Positions 35,871-47,056 are shown, counted from the first letter of the stretch. The stretch: DNA of 49,594 bases from Candidatus Thalassospirochaeta sargassi (GCA_028532855.1 JAQQAL010000052.1:1-49594); one strand, 5' to 3'. Notes: a model not told the origin generated them from the sequence alone. Numbers and translations are program-made.

Positions 35871-37332
35871 AACTTGCCATCTTTTCAAATATTAAATCAA
35901 GTGACACCGAGACAAATGATGATGCAGAATCTGATAATCCATATGGAATTATCAACTCATTGTTATGAATTATTGAACCGCAGGAATAAACTACATTGGG
36001 AACATATCCCTCACGTTCTTCATCATTCGGGACAAGAAGAGGTTCATCAAGTTGGCATAGAACCTTAGACGGGTTTTCAAGATCAAGTAATGTTATGCCC
36101 AGACAGTACTTCCTCATAGGTCCGACTCCATGGGTTACCAGAAGCCAGCCCTTATCTGTTTCAACAGGAGAACCACAGTTTCCAATCTGTATAAATTCCC
36201 ATGGAGATTCAGGCTCTTCCAGTATTTCTGCCGTCTCCCATCTGAGTATATCATCAGAATACATAATATAATTTCGAAAACCGTCAATTCTTGAAATCAT
36301 CGCATATTTGCCGTTTATTTTTTTGGGGAACAGAGCCATACCCTTGTTTTGCGCGTATTTTCCCAGAATAGGCGTTATTTTAAAATGATAAAAATCCTCA
36401 GTCTCAAGTATTTTAGGTAAAATCGTAAAACCATTATAAGCTGTGAATGTAGCATAATAGGTAACCCTGCCGTCATCATCTATAAATTTAACAAAGCGTG
36501 CATCTTCAATCCCATTTTTTTCGGAGTCGGATACTGGAAAGATGACACGCTCGGATACAGCTGTATTTAATGAAAATGTCATCTCATAATTAGCACGGGC
36601 AACCCAAATGATAGACTTTAAAACATTTTTTTTGGAGAATGACATCTTTACATCTTTAACACTTTCATGAATGCTATCCTGAAGTTCATTATAAGTGAAA
36701 CTATCGCCAAGTTTCTCCATAACAAGATCTACAATATCTTTATGAATATTCATTTCTTCAAGCTTTATCGTAAATAGATCTTTCCTGTACTGCGATTTTA
36801 AGATTTCTTTTGGCTGCTCAACAAAATAACTTGGAGTCTTAAATTTAAGTTCATTATTTTTATTTATTATTCCGCTTCTAAATACTATGGATGATATATG
36901 ACCTTCACCGGTTGCACGAAAACTAACAATAACCCGTCTTTCTCCATCCTCAAGATTATCCTGATCAGGATCCTCGACAATTGAAGGATTAAAAAAAGCG
37001 GCTGACTCAATAGAATATTCATGAGAAAAATAGGCCCCAATCAATAATCTACGTCGTTCCGAGAGGGATTCCGGATCAATATTCAGCTCCTCAATTATAT
37101 GCACGATATTATTGAAATGTTTTTCCAAAACATCTTTAATATTTCTATGCCGGTTTGTGTAATCACGAAGCACACCGCTGAATACACTTTTAACTTCTTC
37201 TTCAGAAAGTGCCATTGCTTTTTTTATGATAAAACTGGCTCTCTCCTCACCGCCAGGCATGTAAAACCGGATTATAACCCGGTTTGAATCAGGATAAAAT
37301 CTGTTTTCTTTTCTGGTAACCGATAGTGCCAT
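35860..37332 (-). CDS. GH130-family beta-mannoside phosphorylase or hydrolase
   Basis: A 490-residue protein. The C-terminal about 300 residues form the five-bladed GH130 fold: EDARFVKFIDDDGRVTYYATFTAYNG, then ISRIDGFRNYIMYSDDI, IGNCGSPVETDKGWLLVTHGVGP and EREGYVPNVVYSCGSII. The N-terminal about 190 residues are a family-specific extension. Characterised GH130 enzymes phosphorolyse or hydrolyse beta-1,4- or beta-1,2-mannosides. The mode cannot be decided here. It faces the two GT4 genes tail to tail, suggesting one mannan-like pathway. No clear promoter or ribosome site precedes the ATG. Confidence 0.88.
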   Translation of the reverse strand: MALSVTRKENRFYPDSNRVIIRFYMPGGEERASFIIKKAMALSEEEVKSVFSGVLRDYTNRHRNIKDVLEKHFNNIVHIIEELNIDPESLSERRRLLIGAYFSHEYSIESAAFFNPSIVEDPDQDNLEDGERRVIVSFRATGEGHISSIVFRSGIINKNNELKFKTPSYFVEQPKEILKSQYRKDLFTIKLEEMNIHKDIVDLVMEKLGDSFTYNELQDSIHESVKDVKMSFSKKNVLKSIIWVARANYEMTFSLNTAVSERVIFPVSDSEKNGIEDARFVKFIDDDGRVTYYATFTAYNGFTILPKILETEDFYHFKITPILGKYAQNKGMALFPKKINGKYAMISRIDGFRNYIMYSDDILRWETAEILEEPESPWEFIQIGNCGSPVETDKGWLLVTHGVGPMRKYCLGITLLDLENPSKVLCQLDEPLLVPNDEEREGYVPNVVYSCGSIIHNNELIIPYGLSDSASSFVSVSLDLIFEKMASFID

Positions 37333-37565
37333 TTTTTATTTTCAAACCTCGTTACAACTAAATTTAGATTCCAAAAACCTTTTTCAAAAAAGCTTTCTAC
37401 CATCCTGAATTATAACAGAAATTCTATCTGGTTCCCAGATGATTTCAGGTATTTCAGACAATAGATGCCCCGGTTTTCTGTCATGGGACAGGCAACCAAT
37501 AACGTTGCTGAAAAAACATATAGGATTACAATTTTGGGAAGATATCCCGTATAAAGACCGGGTCC
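37333..37565. other. Intergenic stretch between GH130 and ssrA
   Basis: About 230 nt without a convincing gene. It must contain the promoter of the GH130 gene and the 3' end of the tmRNA precursor. I see only a short CTGTC/GACAG repeat near 37480 and a 4-bp CCCG/CGGG hairpin just after ssrA without a T-run, so no secure terminator or promoter. Confidence 0.5.
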
Positions 37566-37924
37566 TGGAGGTGGGGGGAATCGAACCCCCGTCCTAACGG
37601 GCCCAATATAAGCGTCTACAGGTTTAGTCTCTTCTTAGGTTTTTCGGAATCGGAACGGCGAAAAAACAGGCCAACCGAAACTATATCCCGGAATAATTTC
37701 CCCATCTATGCCCGGACTCATAAACAGGTAAGCACCGGTTTATTACAGGAGCAGCCAGTCTTCGGTGCAGCATACCAGCGTCCCGCACTGCTATAATTAA
37801 GCAGCTAAAGCGTAATCAGCTTCGAAGTTATCTTCAGCAATTACATTAGGTTCCAGTTTAAAGAGTTAGGGCTCTACCTGCAGCCTATACCGTAACATCC
37901 GCCAGTCGAAACCAGTGCACCCCC
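37566..37924 (-). ncRNA. ssrA: Transfer-messenger RNA
   Basis: A one-piece tmRNA of 359 nt. The 5' end GGGGGTG pairs with the 3' CACCTCC to form the acceptor stem. The T arm is GGGGG-TTCGATT-CCCCC and the discriminator is A at 37566; the terminal CCA is not encoded. The resume codon is GCT at 37838, and the tag reads AEDNFEADYALAA, followed by TAA at 37799-37797. Its protein partner SmpB is encoded about 1 kb away (38932-39429). It rescues stalled ribosomes. The DYALAA tag end resembles tags I recall from treponemes. Confidence 0.97.
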
Positions 37925-37939
37925 GGTATGAGTGCAGAT

Positions 37940-37968
37940 AATATACATCTATTTTCACTTAAAGGCAA
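37940..37968 (-). promoter_or_regulatory. Promoter of ssrA
   Basis: On the minus strand TTGCCT (37968-37963), a 17-nt spacer and TATATT (37945-37940), 15 nt before the mature 5' end, which fits a short leader removed by RNase P. It interleaves with the divergent AEC gene promoter. Confidence 0.65.
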
Positions 37969-37981
37969 TACGGTCTATAAT
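37954..37981 (+). promoter_or_regulatory. Leaderless-type promoter of the AEC transporter gene
   Basis: TTCACT (37954-37959), a 16-nt spacer and a perfect TATAAT (37976-37981), then 6 nt to the ATG at 37988. No clear Shine-Dalgarno sequence. The -35 box is weak. Confidence 0.5.
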
Positions 37982-37987
37982 AGGCCC

Positions 37988-38935
37988 ATGAATGAACTCA
38001 TTAAACGAATTATACCTGTATTTTTACTCATCCTGGTCGGTTACATAATTAAGAGAAAAAACATTCTTTCTGACGACGGGATTAAAACCCTGAAAACATT
38101 GATTGTAACTATATTTCTGCCGGCGAGTCTGTTTTTTGCTTTTTTAGATGCTGATATGACATCAAAGTATGTCTTATTGATAGCAGGCGTTTTCTTTTTC
38201 TGCCTGGTTTTGTACCTGATAGGCTTGATTTTAAAAAAAACCGCGATTCTAGATTCAATATATGGAGCCGAGTTTTTTACGGGATTCGAGTTCGGGATGG
38301 TAGGAATTGCCCTTTTCTCGGGCATTTTCGGTGTAAAGGCACTCCCTGTAATTGCTCTGATAGGGGTGGGGCATGAGTTTTTTATCTGGTTTGTTTATCT
38401 CCCGCTGCTGCAATCTCATTCAGATGAATATAAAACAAGTTTCAAGGATATTCTGATATCTTTCGCAAAAACCCCGATCATTATTTCGATTGTAATTTCC
38501 ATCATCCTTAATAAAGCCGGTCTTGCAAATGCTGTACGAGAGAATTTTATAAGCGGTGGATTCGTAACTGCAATAGGGTGGGTTTCATCAGTAACAATTT
38601 CTGTAGTTCTTCTCGTACTTGGTGCCAGTCTGAAGTTCGACCATATTGAAATTGGACGCAGCCTGAAATTTATTCTGGTAAGGTTTGTCGTTGCAGGAGC
38701 AGTGGCACTCGCTGCATTTTTAGCTGTTGATCATCTGATTCCGGATCTGCCGGAACTGTTTCCCTATGCCTGGCTCACATTCTTCCTTCTGCCGCCGCCG
38801 TATATTATTCCTATTTACGTGCCTGACTCCCATAATGAAGAGAACGTGTTTCTATCGAATACTATAATGCTGTATACGCTTTTCAGTCTTGCAGTGTTTG
38901 TGATTGTTCTGTTTATCTTCCCGCCCGTGCTTTAA
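37988..38935 (+). CDS. AEC (auxin efflux carrier)-family transporter
   Basis: A 315-residue membrane protein with about ten hydrophobic helices. It starts with the typical IKRIIPVFLLILVGYIIKRKNILSDDG and has ALFSGIFGVKALPVIALIGVGHEFF, the interrupted helix region of AEC carriers. The family moves organic acids such as malate or malonate. The substrate is not predictable here. I choose the ATG at 37988 over an in-frame ATG at 37928, because the promoter lies between them and the earlier stretch overlaps the ssrA promoter. Its stop overlaps that of smpB. Confidence 0.9.
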   Translation: MNELIKRIIPVFLLILVGYIIKRKNILSDDGIKTLKTLIVTIFLPASLFFAFLDADMTSKYVLLIAGVFFFCLVLYLIGLILKKTAILDSIYGAEFFTGFEFGMVGIALFSGIFGVKALPVIALIGVGHEFFIWFVYLPLLQSHSDEYKTSFKDILISFAKTPIIISIVISIILNKAGLANAVRENFISGGFVTAIGWVSSVTISVVLLVLGASLKFDHIEIGRSLKFILVRFVVAGAVALAAFLAVDHLIPDLPELFPYAWLTFFLLPPPYIIPIYVPDSHNEENVFLSNTIMLYTLFSLAVFVIVLFIFPPVL

Positions 38936-39429
38936 AACCGCTGACGAAATTCACGTTCGACAGCGCGTCTCTCGTCGCGGTCGCGGATGGTGTTCCGCTT
39001 ATCCTGTACATTTTTACCCTTGCAGATTCCAAGCTCTACCTTAATCTTTGAGTTTTTAAGGTAGACCTTCAGCGGTACCAGCGCCATTCCTTTTTCATCT
39101 ATTTTTCGCGACAGGCGTTTAATCTCCTGTTTGTGAGCAAGAAGCTTGCGGTTTCTGTCGGGTTCGTGGTTATGGATGTTTCCATGATCGTAGGGGGTTA
39201 TATGTAGTTGTATCAACCAAAGCTCCAGGTTTTTCACTATTGCATAGGAATCAGAGAAAGAGAACTTTCCGAGCCTTAGTGATTTAACCTCGGTACCCTG
39301 AAGCTCAATACCGCACTCAAGACTTTCTTCAACTATGTAGTTATACCGTGCCTGCCGGTTTACAGAAAGGATTTTTATTCCCTCTTCGGTAAACTCGTTT
39401 TTAGCACCTTTTTTGCCTTTCTTAGCCAT
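38932..39429 (-). CDS. smpB: SsrA-binding protein
   Basis: A 165-residue SmpB, essential partner of tmRNA in trans-translation. Near the start it has ILSVNRQARYNYIVEESLECGIELQGTEVKSLRLGKFSFSDSYA, then LLAHKQEIKRLSRKI, LVPLKVYLKNSKIKVELGICKGKNVQDKR and the basic tail RDERRAVEREFRQRF. GAAGGAA precedes the ATG at 39429, which shares its A with the upstream stop (TAATG), so it is coupled to the FGE-sulfatase gene. The frame to 39492 is only an overlap with that gene. Confidence 0.96.
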   Translation of the reverse strand: MAKKGKKGAKNEFTEEGIKILSVNRQARYNYIVEESLECGIELQGTEVKSLRLGKFSFSDSYAIVKNLELWLIQLHITPYDHGNIHNHEPDRNRKLLAHKQEIKRLSRKIDEKGMALVPLKVYLKNSKIKVELGICKGKNVQDKRNTIRDRDERRAVEREFRQRF

Positions 39430-40997
39430 TAATTTCCTTCTATCTGTTCGCGGACAAGTATCGGTCTGAATCCAAGGAATTCTGTACACCATTCAGGAGG
39501 CTGTGAACCTCTTGTCGACGCTGTAATACTATCTTCATTTGCCCAGCTGCCGCCGCGCACCGCGCGCTCAAGGCCATCGTAGTTGCCGTAGAAAGCCTCG
39601 TTATATACCGGATTTCTGGATGTGATCAGCGGCGACGCCGGAGCATACCAGTTATCACACCATTCCCATAGATTGCCGCGCAAGTCATAAAGACCGCTGT
39701 TGTTAGGGTAGCGCCCGTCTACAGAGAGCGGTCCGTCATCTGAGCTGTTATTAAAAACACCGCCGTCATCGGATTCGGTCAAAGCCGCCCATTCCCACTG
39801 GTGCTCATCAGGCAATTGTACACTGTAATCACTAAGATAGGCGGGAAGTTTATCTTCAAACCATTCACAGAAGGCCTGCGCGGCATACCAGGACACGAAT
39901 TTAACGGGCTTATCGCCCTCAGAGCTGTCGAAATCCTTAAGGTAATCCTGATTCACCAGCTTTTGACTAATGAGGTTATCTGAATTAGCCTTCTGCCACT
40001 CCGGGTTTTCAAGCAGAAAGAGGCCATATAACTCATTGCTTACCTCTCTGTCCATAATAAAAAAGTTCTCAACCGCGGCAGGATAGGGGAAACTGCTGCC
40101 GTCGGCTCCCATTAAAAACTGTCCGCCTGACAGCATTACAAACCTGCTCCCGTTTACGCTTACAGCCGCCTGTGCGGATGGATAATCGTTGCTGTAGTCC
40201 CGCAGAAAGGCGCCGTATTCTTCCTGCATGGCGGGATACCAGCTCAGCTTTGATTCCCGGTTTTCATCGCTAAGTATGCTGTAAAACCAGAATGGCAAAT
40301 TTTCAATAAATGACGCCGCATCCTGAAAAAAAACAAGTTCGGTAAAATCAGCTGTTATATCTTCATTTCTTTTTACAGGTCCCCTGCCGCTTACTTCTTC
40401 AAAGACTATGACTGCATCAAGAAAATCCGAATAAAGCAGTTCGTTATGAACAAAAGGGATTACACTGTATAAAAAAGCAGACATGCTTTTTGTATCTGCG
40501 TATCCGGCCTGCTGCAGCTGGGTAAATAGCGGTCCTAAAACCGGTTTAGGTTGATAGTTATCAAAATATGTGTCAATCATTCCCCATCCGGCAAATTCAG
40601 TGAATCCGTCCTTAAGAAATCCTTCGGGTGATAGAAGCGCAAGCTCGGCTGAGTATGTCTCTTTCCTCTTAGAAAATAAAGAACCTATAATACGCCTGCC
40701 GGTAACAACATCATCGCTGCTTGTGGTGAAATGCTTTTTTTCCATTACAATCTCATGACTGCCTGCCGGAACAAAAACCTCACAGGGGGTTGCTCCGTAA
40801 TATTTACCGTCTACAAAGACAACAGCGTTATCAGGGACGGATTCAAAACTATAGAGGGTTCCAGGTTTTATTATCCCCGGAAGAATAAGCAGGGCAAAAA
40901 GAACTGCGATTATTATTACTGTATATAGAATTATTAGATAACTTCCCGGTTTCATTCCGAGAAACGGTTTAAGTTTTACTTCATCATTATCACTCAT
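39429..40997 (-). CDS. Membrane-anchored PEGA and formylglycine-generating-enzyme-like (FGE-sulfatase) protein
   Basis: A 522-residue protein: one N-terminal membrane helix (residues about 20-43), a PEGA domain (VPDNAVVFVDGKYYGATPCEVFVPAGSHEIVMEKKHF, about 58-95), a middle helical region of about 150 residues and a C-terminal FGE-sulfatase fold (about 290-515; VSWYAAQAFCEWFEDKLP, RGNLWEWCDNWYAP, AVRGGSWANED). Most bacterial FGE-like proteins of this type are not true sulfatase activators, and the catalytic Cys pair of real FGE is not evident. An envelope or surface role is likely. Translated just ahead of smpB. Confidence 0.87.
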   Translation of the reverse strand: MSDNDEVKLKPFLGMKPGSYLIILYTVIIIAVLFALLILPGIIKPGTLYSFESVPDNAVVFVDGKYYGATPCEVFVPAGSHEIVMEKKHFTTSSDDVVTGRRIIGSLFSKRKETYSAELALLSPEGFLKDGFTEFAGWGMIDTYFDNYQPKPVLGPLFTQLQQAGYADTKSMSAFLYSVIPFVHNELLYSDFLDAVIVFEEVSGRGPVKRNEDITADFTELVFFQDAASFIENLPFWFYSILSDENRESKLSWYPAMQEEYGAFLRDYSNDYPSAQAAVSVNGSRFVMLSGGQFLMGADGSSFPYPAAVENFFIMDREVSNELYGLFLLENPEWQKANSDNLISQKLVNQDYLKDFDSSEGDKPVKFVSWYAAQAFCEWFEDKLPAYLSDYSVQLPDEHQWEWAALTESDDGGVFNNSSDDGPLSVDGRYPNNSGLYDLRGNLWEWCDNWYAPASPLITSRNPVYNEAFYGNYDGLERAVRGGSWANEDSITASTRGSQPPEWCTEFLGFRPILVREQIEGN

Positions 40998-41003
40998 ACA
41001 GTG

Positions 41004-41032
41004 AGATTATATTTATATGCCGGCCTTGTCAA
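41004..41032 (-). promoter_or_regulatory. Leaderless-type promoter of the PEGA/FGE gene
   Basis: On the minus strand a consensus TTGACA (41032-41027), a 17-nt spacer and TAATCT (41009-41004), 6 nt before the ATG at 40997. A better TATAAT (41011-41006) is also present but would leave only a 15-nt spacer. Confidence 0.5.
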
Positions 41033-41055
41033 CTTTTGTTATTACATGATATGGT
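41026..41055 (+). promoter_or_regulatory. Leaderless-type promoter of lepB
   Basis: TTGTCA (41026-41031), an 18-nt spacer and TATGGT (41050-41055), 6 nt before the ATG at 41062. Its -35 box overlaps the -35 box of the divergent promoter by five bases, so the two promoters should exclude each other. Confidence 0.55.
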
Positions 41056-41061
41056 TTTAAG

Positions 41062-42036
41062 ATGAACAGCTTTTCAGATAATGTTCAGTTTAAAACTGAA
41101 CAATTTCTAGGATGGCGTAAAAGACGCCGCCGGATAAAAAAAGAAAAAGAAAAACAGAAAAATCCCGTAGTAGACTGGATTGAGGCCTTTTTGTGGGCGG
41201 CTGTAGTCGTTCTTCTTCTGAACCAGTATCTTTTTCAGGCGTATACGATACCTACGCCTTCTATGGTGGATACTCTTCAGATTAAAGACAGGTTATTTGT
41301 CAACAAGATGATTTTCGGCCCGGAACTTGTGCCGGGACAATTTAAAACATCTACAGGCCGAATTCCCTACCGTAATGAGATTATAATTTTTGAAAGTCCT
41401 ACCTATCTTTCCAAAGGACCGGTATTCGATGTCGCTCAGCGTCTAATCTATATGATTACCTTCTCCCTGGTTGATATTGACCGCGACCAGAATGGAGATC
41501 CTAAGCCTCACTTTCTGATAAAACGTTCGATGGCTCATGCCGGCGATCAGATTCGGCTCATAGACGGGGAGGTTGAACTAAAACCTGCAGGCTACACTGA
41601 ATGGATTCAAGAATCTGATTTTAAACCCCTGGTAGACAAAGATTACGTTACAAAAAGGATGATTGGGAAGGAAAACTATACTGCTATCAGGGCTTCCGCC
41701 TTTATTGATGCTGCTGATTATGCCGGGATTGAAACCAATGCGGTCTGGAATGATGAATATAATAGTCTGAATACACCCTATACTGATATGTATTCCTGGA
41801 GCGGTTACAGATACCAGGCAATGTATGAGATTAATCCGCATCTGCACCAGTACGGCGCCGCATGGCGAAAAACAGATTCAGGCTGGTTTATTCCTGAAGG
41901 CTGGATTTTTCCAATGGGTGATAACCGTGACAACTCACGTGACGGCCGTTACTTTGGTCCCGTAAATCTTGATAATGTTCTGGGAAAGGCATCTTTTATA
42001 TACTGGCCCCTTAACCGGATACGTAAAATAAAATAA
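41062..42036 (+). CDS. lepB: Signal peptidase I (first copy)
   Basis: A 324-residue membrane protease that cuts signal peptides of exported proteins. A basic N-terminus (KRRRRIKKEKEKQK) precedes one membrane helix (residues about 38-62). The catalytic Ser lies in PTPSMVDTL (residue about 70) and the general base Lys in FLIKRSMAHAGDQIRL. The late MGDNRDNSRDGRYFGPV box is perfect. An extra about 70-residue insert lies between the Lys box and the end box. First gene of a lepB-lepB-hemW operon. Confidence 0.93.
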   Translation: MNSFSDNVQFKTEQFLGWRKRRRRIKKEKEKQKNPVVDWIEAFLWAAVVVLLLNQYLFQAYTIPTPSMVDTLQIKDRLFVNKMIFGPELVPGQFKTSTGRIPYRNEIIIFESPTYLSKGPVFDVAQRLIYMITFSLVDIDRDQNGDPKPHFLIKRSMAHAGDQIRLIDGEVELKPAGYTEWIQESDFKPLVDKDYVTKRMIGKENYTAIRASAFIDAADYAGIETNAVWNDEYNSLNTPYTDMYSWSGYRYQAMYEINPHLHQYGAAWRKTDSGWFIPEGWIFPMGDNRDNSRDGRYFGPVNLDNVLGKASFIYWPLNRIRKIK

Positions 42037-42046
42037 GGATCATATA

Positions 42047-42799
42047 TTGTCATACGTCAGCAGAAAAAGCTGGAAGAACCGTTCTTCCGGGTTTCGGTAT
42101 TCAGAAAAAAATAAAAGCCCCTTAAGGAAAATTATCGGTTATATAATTCTGCTTTTTCTGGTTTATGAGATTATTACATCAATTTTCATTATCACATATA
42201 GAGTCGATTCCATTTCGATGGAACCGACTATTCCCTCAGGTGCAGTAATAATGGCTTCGCCTCTTTTTTACGGTCCCGAAATTCCCTTTACATCATTCAG
42301 GATTCCGGGTATCAGACGCCCTATGCGCGGCGATCTTGTTGTCAGTAATCCCGCCTACCATCAGACGCTTCCATGGTACCGAAAAATTCTGCAGTCATTC
42401 AGCGGATTCTTTACTCTTCAGAAGAGCAGCTCCGGAAATGAAAACAGGATAGACAGCGGCAGCGTCAAAAGGATTGTAGGCATACCGGGTGACAGCATAA
42501 AAATGGAAGATTATGTTATTATGATCAAACCAGAAGGGAAGAACTATTTTTTCAGTGAAAAGGAGATAATACAGGTTGAATATTCAATTTCAGCTTACCC
42601 GGGACCTGAGCGTCTAGATAATGAATTTCCCTTCTCCGGTAATATGCGTGAGATAAAGTTGGGCGAAGGTGAATACTTTCTATGCGGCGATAACCGCTCA
42701 ATATCAAACGACTCCTATTATTGGGGGGCGGTGACTATTGACAACATAAAAGCAAAGGTTGCAATCGAATACGCTCCTGATATCAAACTTCTTCAATGA
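42047..42799 (+). CDS. lepB: Signal peptidase I (second copy)
   Basis: A 250-residue paralogue beginning at TTG with AAGGA 7 nt upstream. One membrane helix lies at residues about 27-48, and the catalytic Ser is in DSISMEPTI (about 60). The Lys is in SVKRIVGIPGDSIKM, and the end box is FLCGDNRSISNDSYYWGAV. All catalytic features are present, so two active signal peptidases are expected, perhaps with different substrates. Its stop overlaps the hemW start (ATGA). Confidence 0.92.
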   Translation: MSYVSRKSWKNRSSGFRYSEKNKSPLRKIIGYIILLFLVYEIITSIFIITYRVDSISMEPTIPSGAVIMASPLFYGPEIPFTSFRIPGIRRPMRGDLVVSNPAYHQTLPWYRKILQSFSGFFTLQKSSSGNENRIDSGSVKRIVGIPGDSIKMEDYVIMIKPEGKNYFFSEKEIIQVEYSISAYPGPERLDNEFPFSGNMREIKLGEGEYFLCGDNRSISNDSYYWGAVTIDNIKAKVAIEYAPDIKLLQ

Positions 42800-43956
42800 A
42801 GATATCGTTATATATTCACATTCCGTTCTGCCGGGTAAAATGCGCCTACTGCGATTTTTTTTCAGTGTCTGTCGAGGACGACGAAATTAAGAAACAGGTT
42901 TTAAACTCAATAATTTCCGAACTGAAATTAAAACTTGAAGAAATGGATAATCCGGATATTGAAACAATTTTTATTGGTGGTGGTACACCATCTGCTATTC
43001 AACCAGATCTGTTTTCATCATTTTTATCAGAAATCGATAGAATTATTTTTCCATTTAAAAAAGAACCCTGCGAGTTTACAACAGAAGCCAATATAGGCAG
43101 TTGCAGCAGAGATTTCATGAAGGCAGCCTGCGATGGCGGAATCAACCGCTTGAGTTTGGGTGTACAGAGTTTCAACAAAAAAACACTGAGGCATATCGGC
43201 AGGCATTATGATTCACATGATATTTATTCCGATGCTTCAGAGATTAGAGATTTTTGGAAACACAGCCTCTCAATAGATCTCATATCAGGGATTAACAGGG
43301 ATTACATGGAGGATGTTGAGCTTGCCCTATCATTAAAACCAGATCATCTTTCTATCTATCAGTTGAGTGTTGAGGAGGAGACATCTCTTAAGCGTCAAAT
43401 TGAATCCGGATTAAAATCGAAGCCTGATGAATCACTTCAGGCTGAAGCTATCGAGTTAATTACCAAACGCCTTACGGATTCTGTTTTTAATCGCTACGAA
43501 ATTTCAAACTTTGCAACGGCCGGTAATTCATGCCTTCATAATATCCGATATTGGAATATGCATTCCTATATCGGTATCGGTCCCTCCGCTGTGTCTTCTG
43601 TGTACTCAGGTGAAATGGGTTACAGAACTACTAATACAAAGGATATCAGTCTTTATACTCAAACTGATTTCGCTAATCCAGACTCTGTCTATTTTACAAG
43701 AGAGAATTTGGGTCGTAATGATCTCCTGATCGAACATTTTCTTATGGGATGCCGCCTGACGGATGGTATTGATGTGGAAGGTTTTAAAGCGAAGTTCGGA
43801 CAGCATCCATCGCTTTTTATACCTGAAACCTCTAAAGCCTGGGAAGCAAGGGGCGCATGGGATTCGCCTTCAGCCTCATTGACAGAAAAGGGTCTTTTAT
43901 TTCTTGATTCATTTCTTTATGAGGTTTATAACGAATTAACAAAAACGATAAAATAA
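42796..43956 (+). CDS. hemW: Radical SAM heme chaperone HemW
   Basis: A 386-residue radical SAM protein. YIHIPFCRVKCAYCDFF holds the CxxxCxxC cluster ligands (residues 12-19 region) and is the HemW form of the motif. FIGGGTPSAI, TTEANIG, NRLSLGVQSFNKKTLRHIGR and SIDLISGI follow in the usual order. HemW binds heme and delivers it to respiratory proteins; it is commonly misnamed coproporphyrinogen oxidase. It overlaps the second lepB by 4 nt, the end of that operon. Confidence 0.92.
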   Translation: MKISLYIHIPFCRVKCAYCDFFSVSVEDDEIKKQVLNSIISELKLKLEEMDNPDIETIFIGGGTPSAIQPDLFSSFLSEIDRIIFPFKKEPCEFTTEANIGSCSRDFMKAACDGGINRLSLGVQSFNKKTLRHIGRHYDSHDIYSDASEIRDFWKHSLSIDLISGINRDYMEDVELALSLKPDHLSIYQLSVEEETSLKRQIESGLKSKPDESLQAEAIELITKRLTDSVFNRYEISNFATAGNSCLHNIRYWNMHSYIGIGPSAVSSVYSGEMGYRTTNTKDISLYTQTDFANPDSVYFTRENLGRNDLLIEHFLMGCRLTDGIDVEGFKAKFGQHPSLFIPETSKAWEARGAWDSPSASLTEKGLLFLDSFLYEVYNELTKTIK

Positions 43957-44051
43957 ATGGCTTTTTTTCTAAAAAGTATATTTTTATCTTATTCTCGACA
44001 AAAAATATTTCCTATTATTAGTACAGCATTTTTCTTATGTAATACTTAAAT

Positions 44052-44121
44052 ATACTTGCAAATATTTCGGTTTTACTAAAAATACTTACAAGTATCCGGA
44101 AAACGGGTTGGTGTTTTCCGG
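44052..44121 (+). promoter_or_regulatory. Structured leader upstream of glyA
   Basis: The 224 nt between hemW and glyA hold three ATACTT repeats, a palindrome ATACTT-AC-AAGTAT at 44082-44095, a second partner ATACTTG at 44052-44058, and directly after it a perfect 9-bp hairpin, 44096-44104 (CCGGAAAAC) with 44113-44121 (GTTTTCCGG). No known riboswitch is recognised and no T-run follows. It may be an operator plus leader hairpin controlling glyA. Confidence 0.45.
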
Positions 44122-44159
44122 GTTGGAATCTTCTCTTTAAAAAGTTATAACCTATATAA

Positions 44160-47055
<2,896 letters not shown>

Positions 47056-47056
<1 letters not shown>

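Noticed and set aside
37566-37600. A tRNA gene on the minus strand, from the T-arm-like GGGGG-TTCGATT-CCCCC
   Set aside because: The matching acceptor strand is 350 nt away and an internal tag reading frame is present, so it is the 3' end of tmRNA.
37928-37987. A longer N-terminus of the AEC transporter from the ATG at 37928
   Set aside because: It overlaps the ssrA promoter, has no ribosome site, and the family alignment starts at MNELIKRIIPVF (37988).
42796-43956. Oxygen-independent coproporphyrinogen III oxidase (HemN)
   Set aside because: The motif and length fit HemW, the heme chaperone often misnamed as HemN.
44041-44100. A short CRISPR-like array from the ATACTT copies
   Set aside because: Repeats are only 6-7 nt and irregularly spaced, and no cas genes are near.
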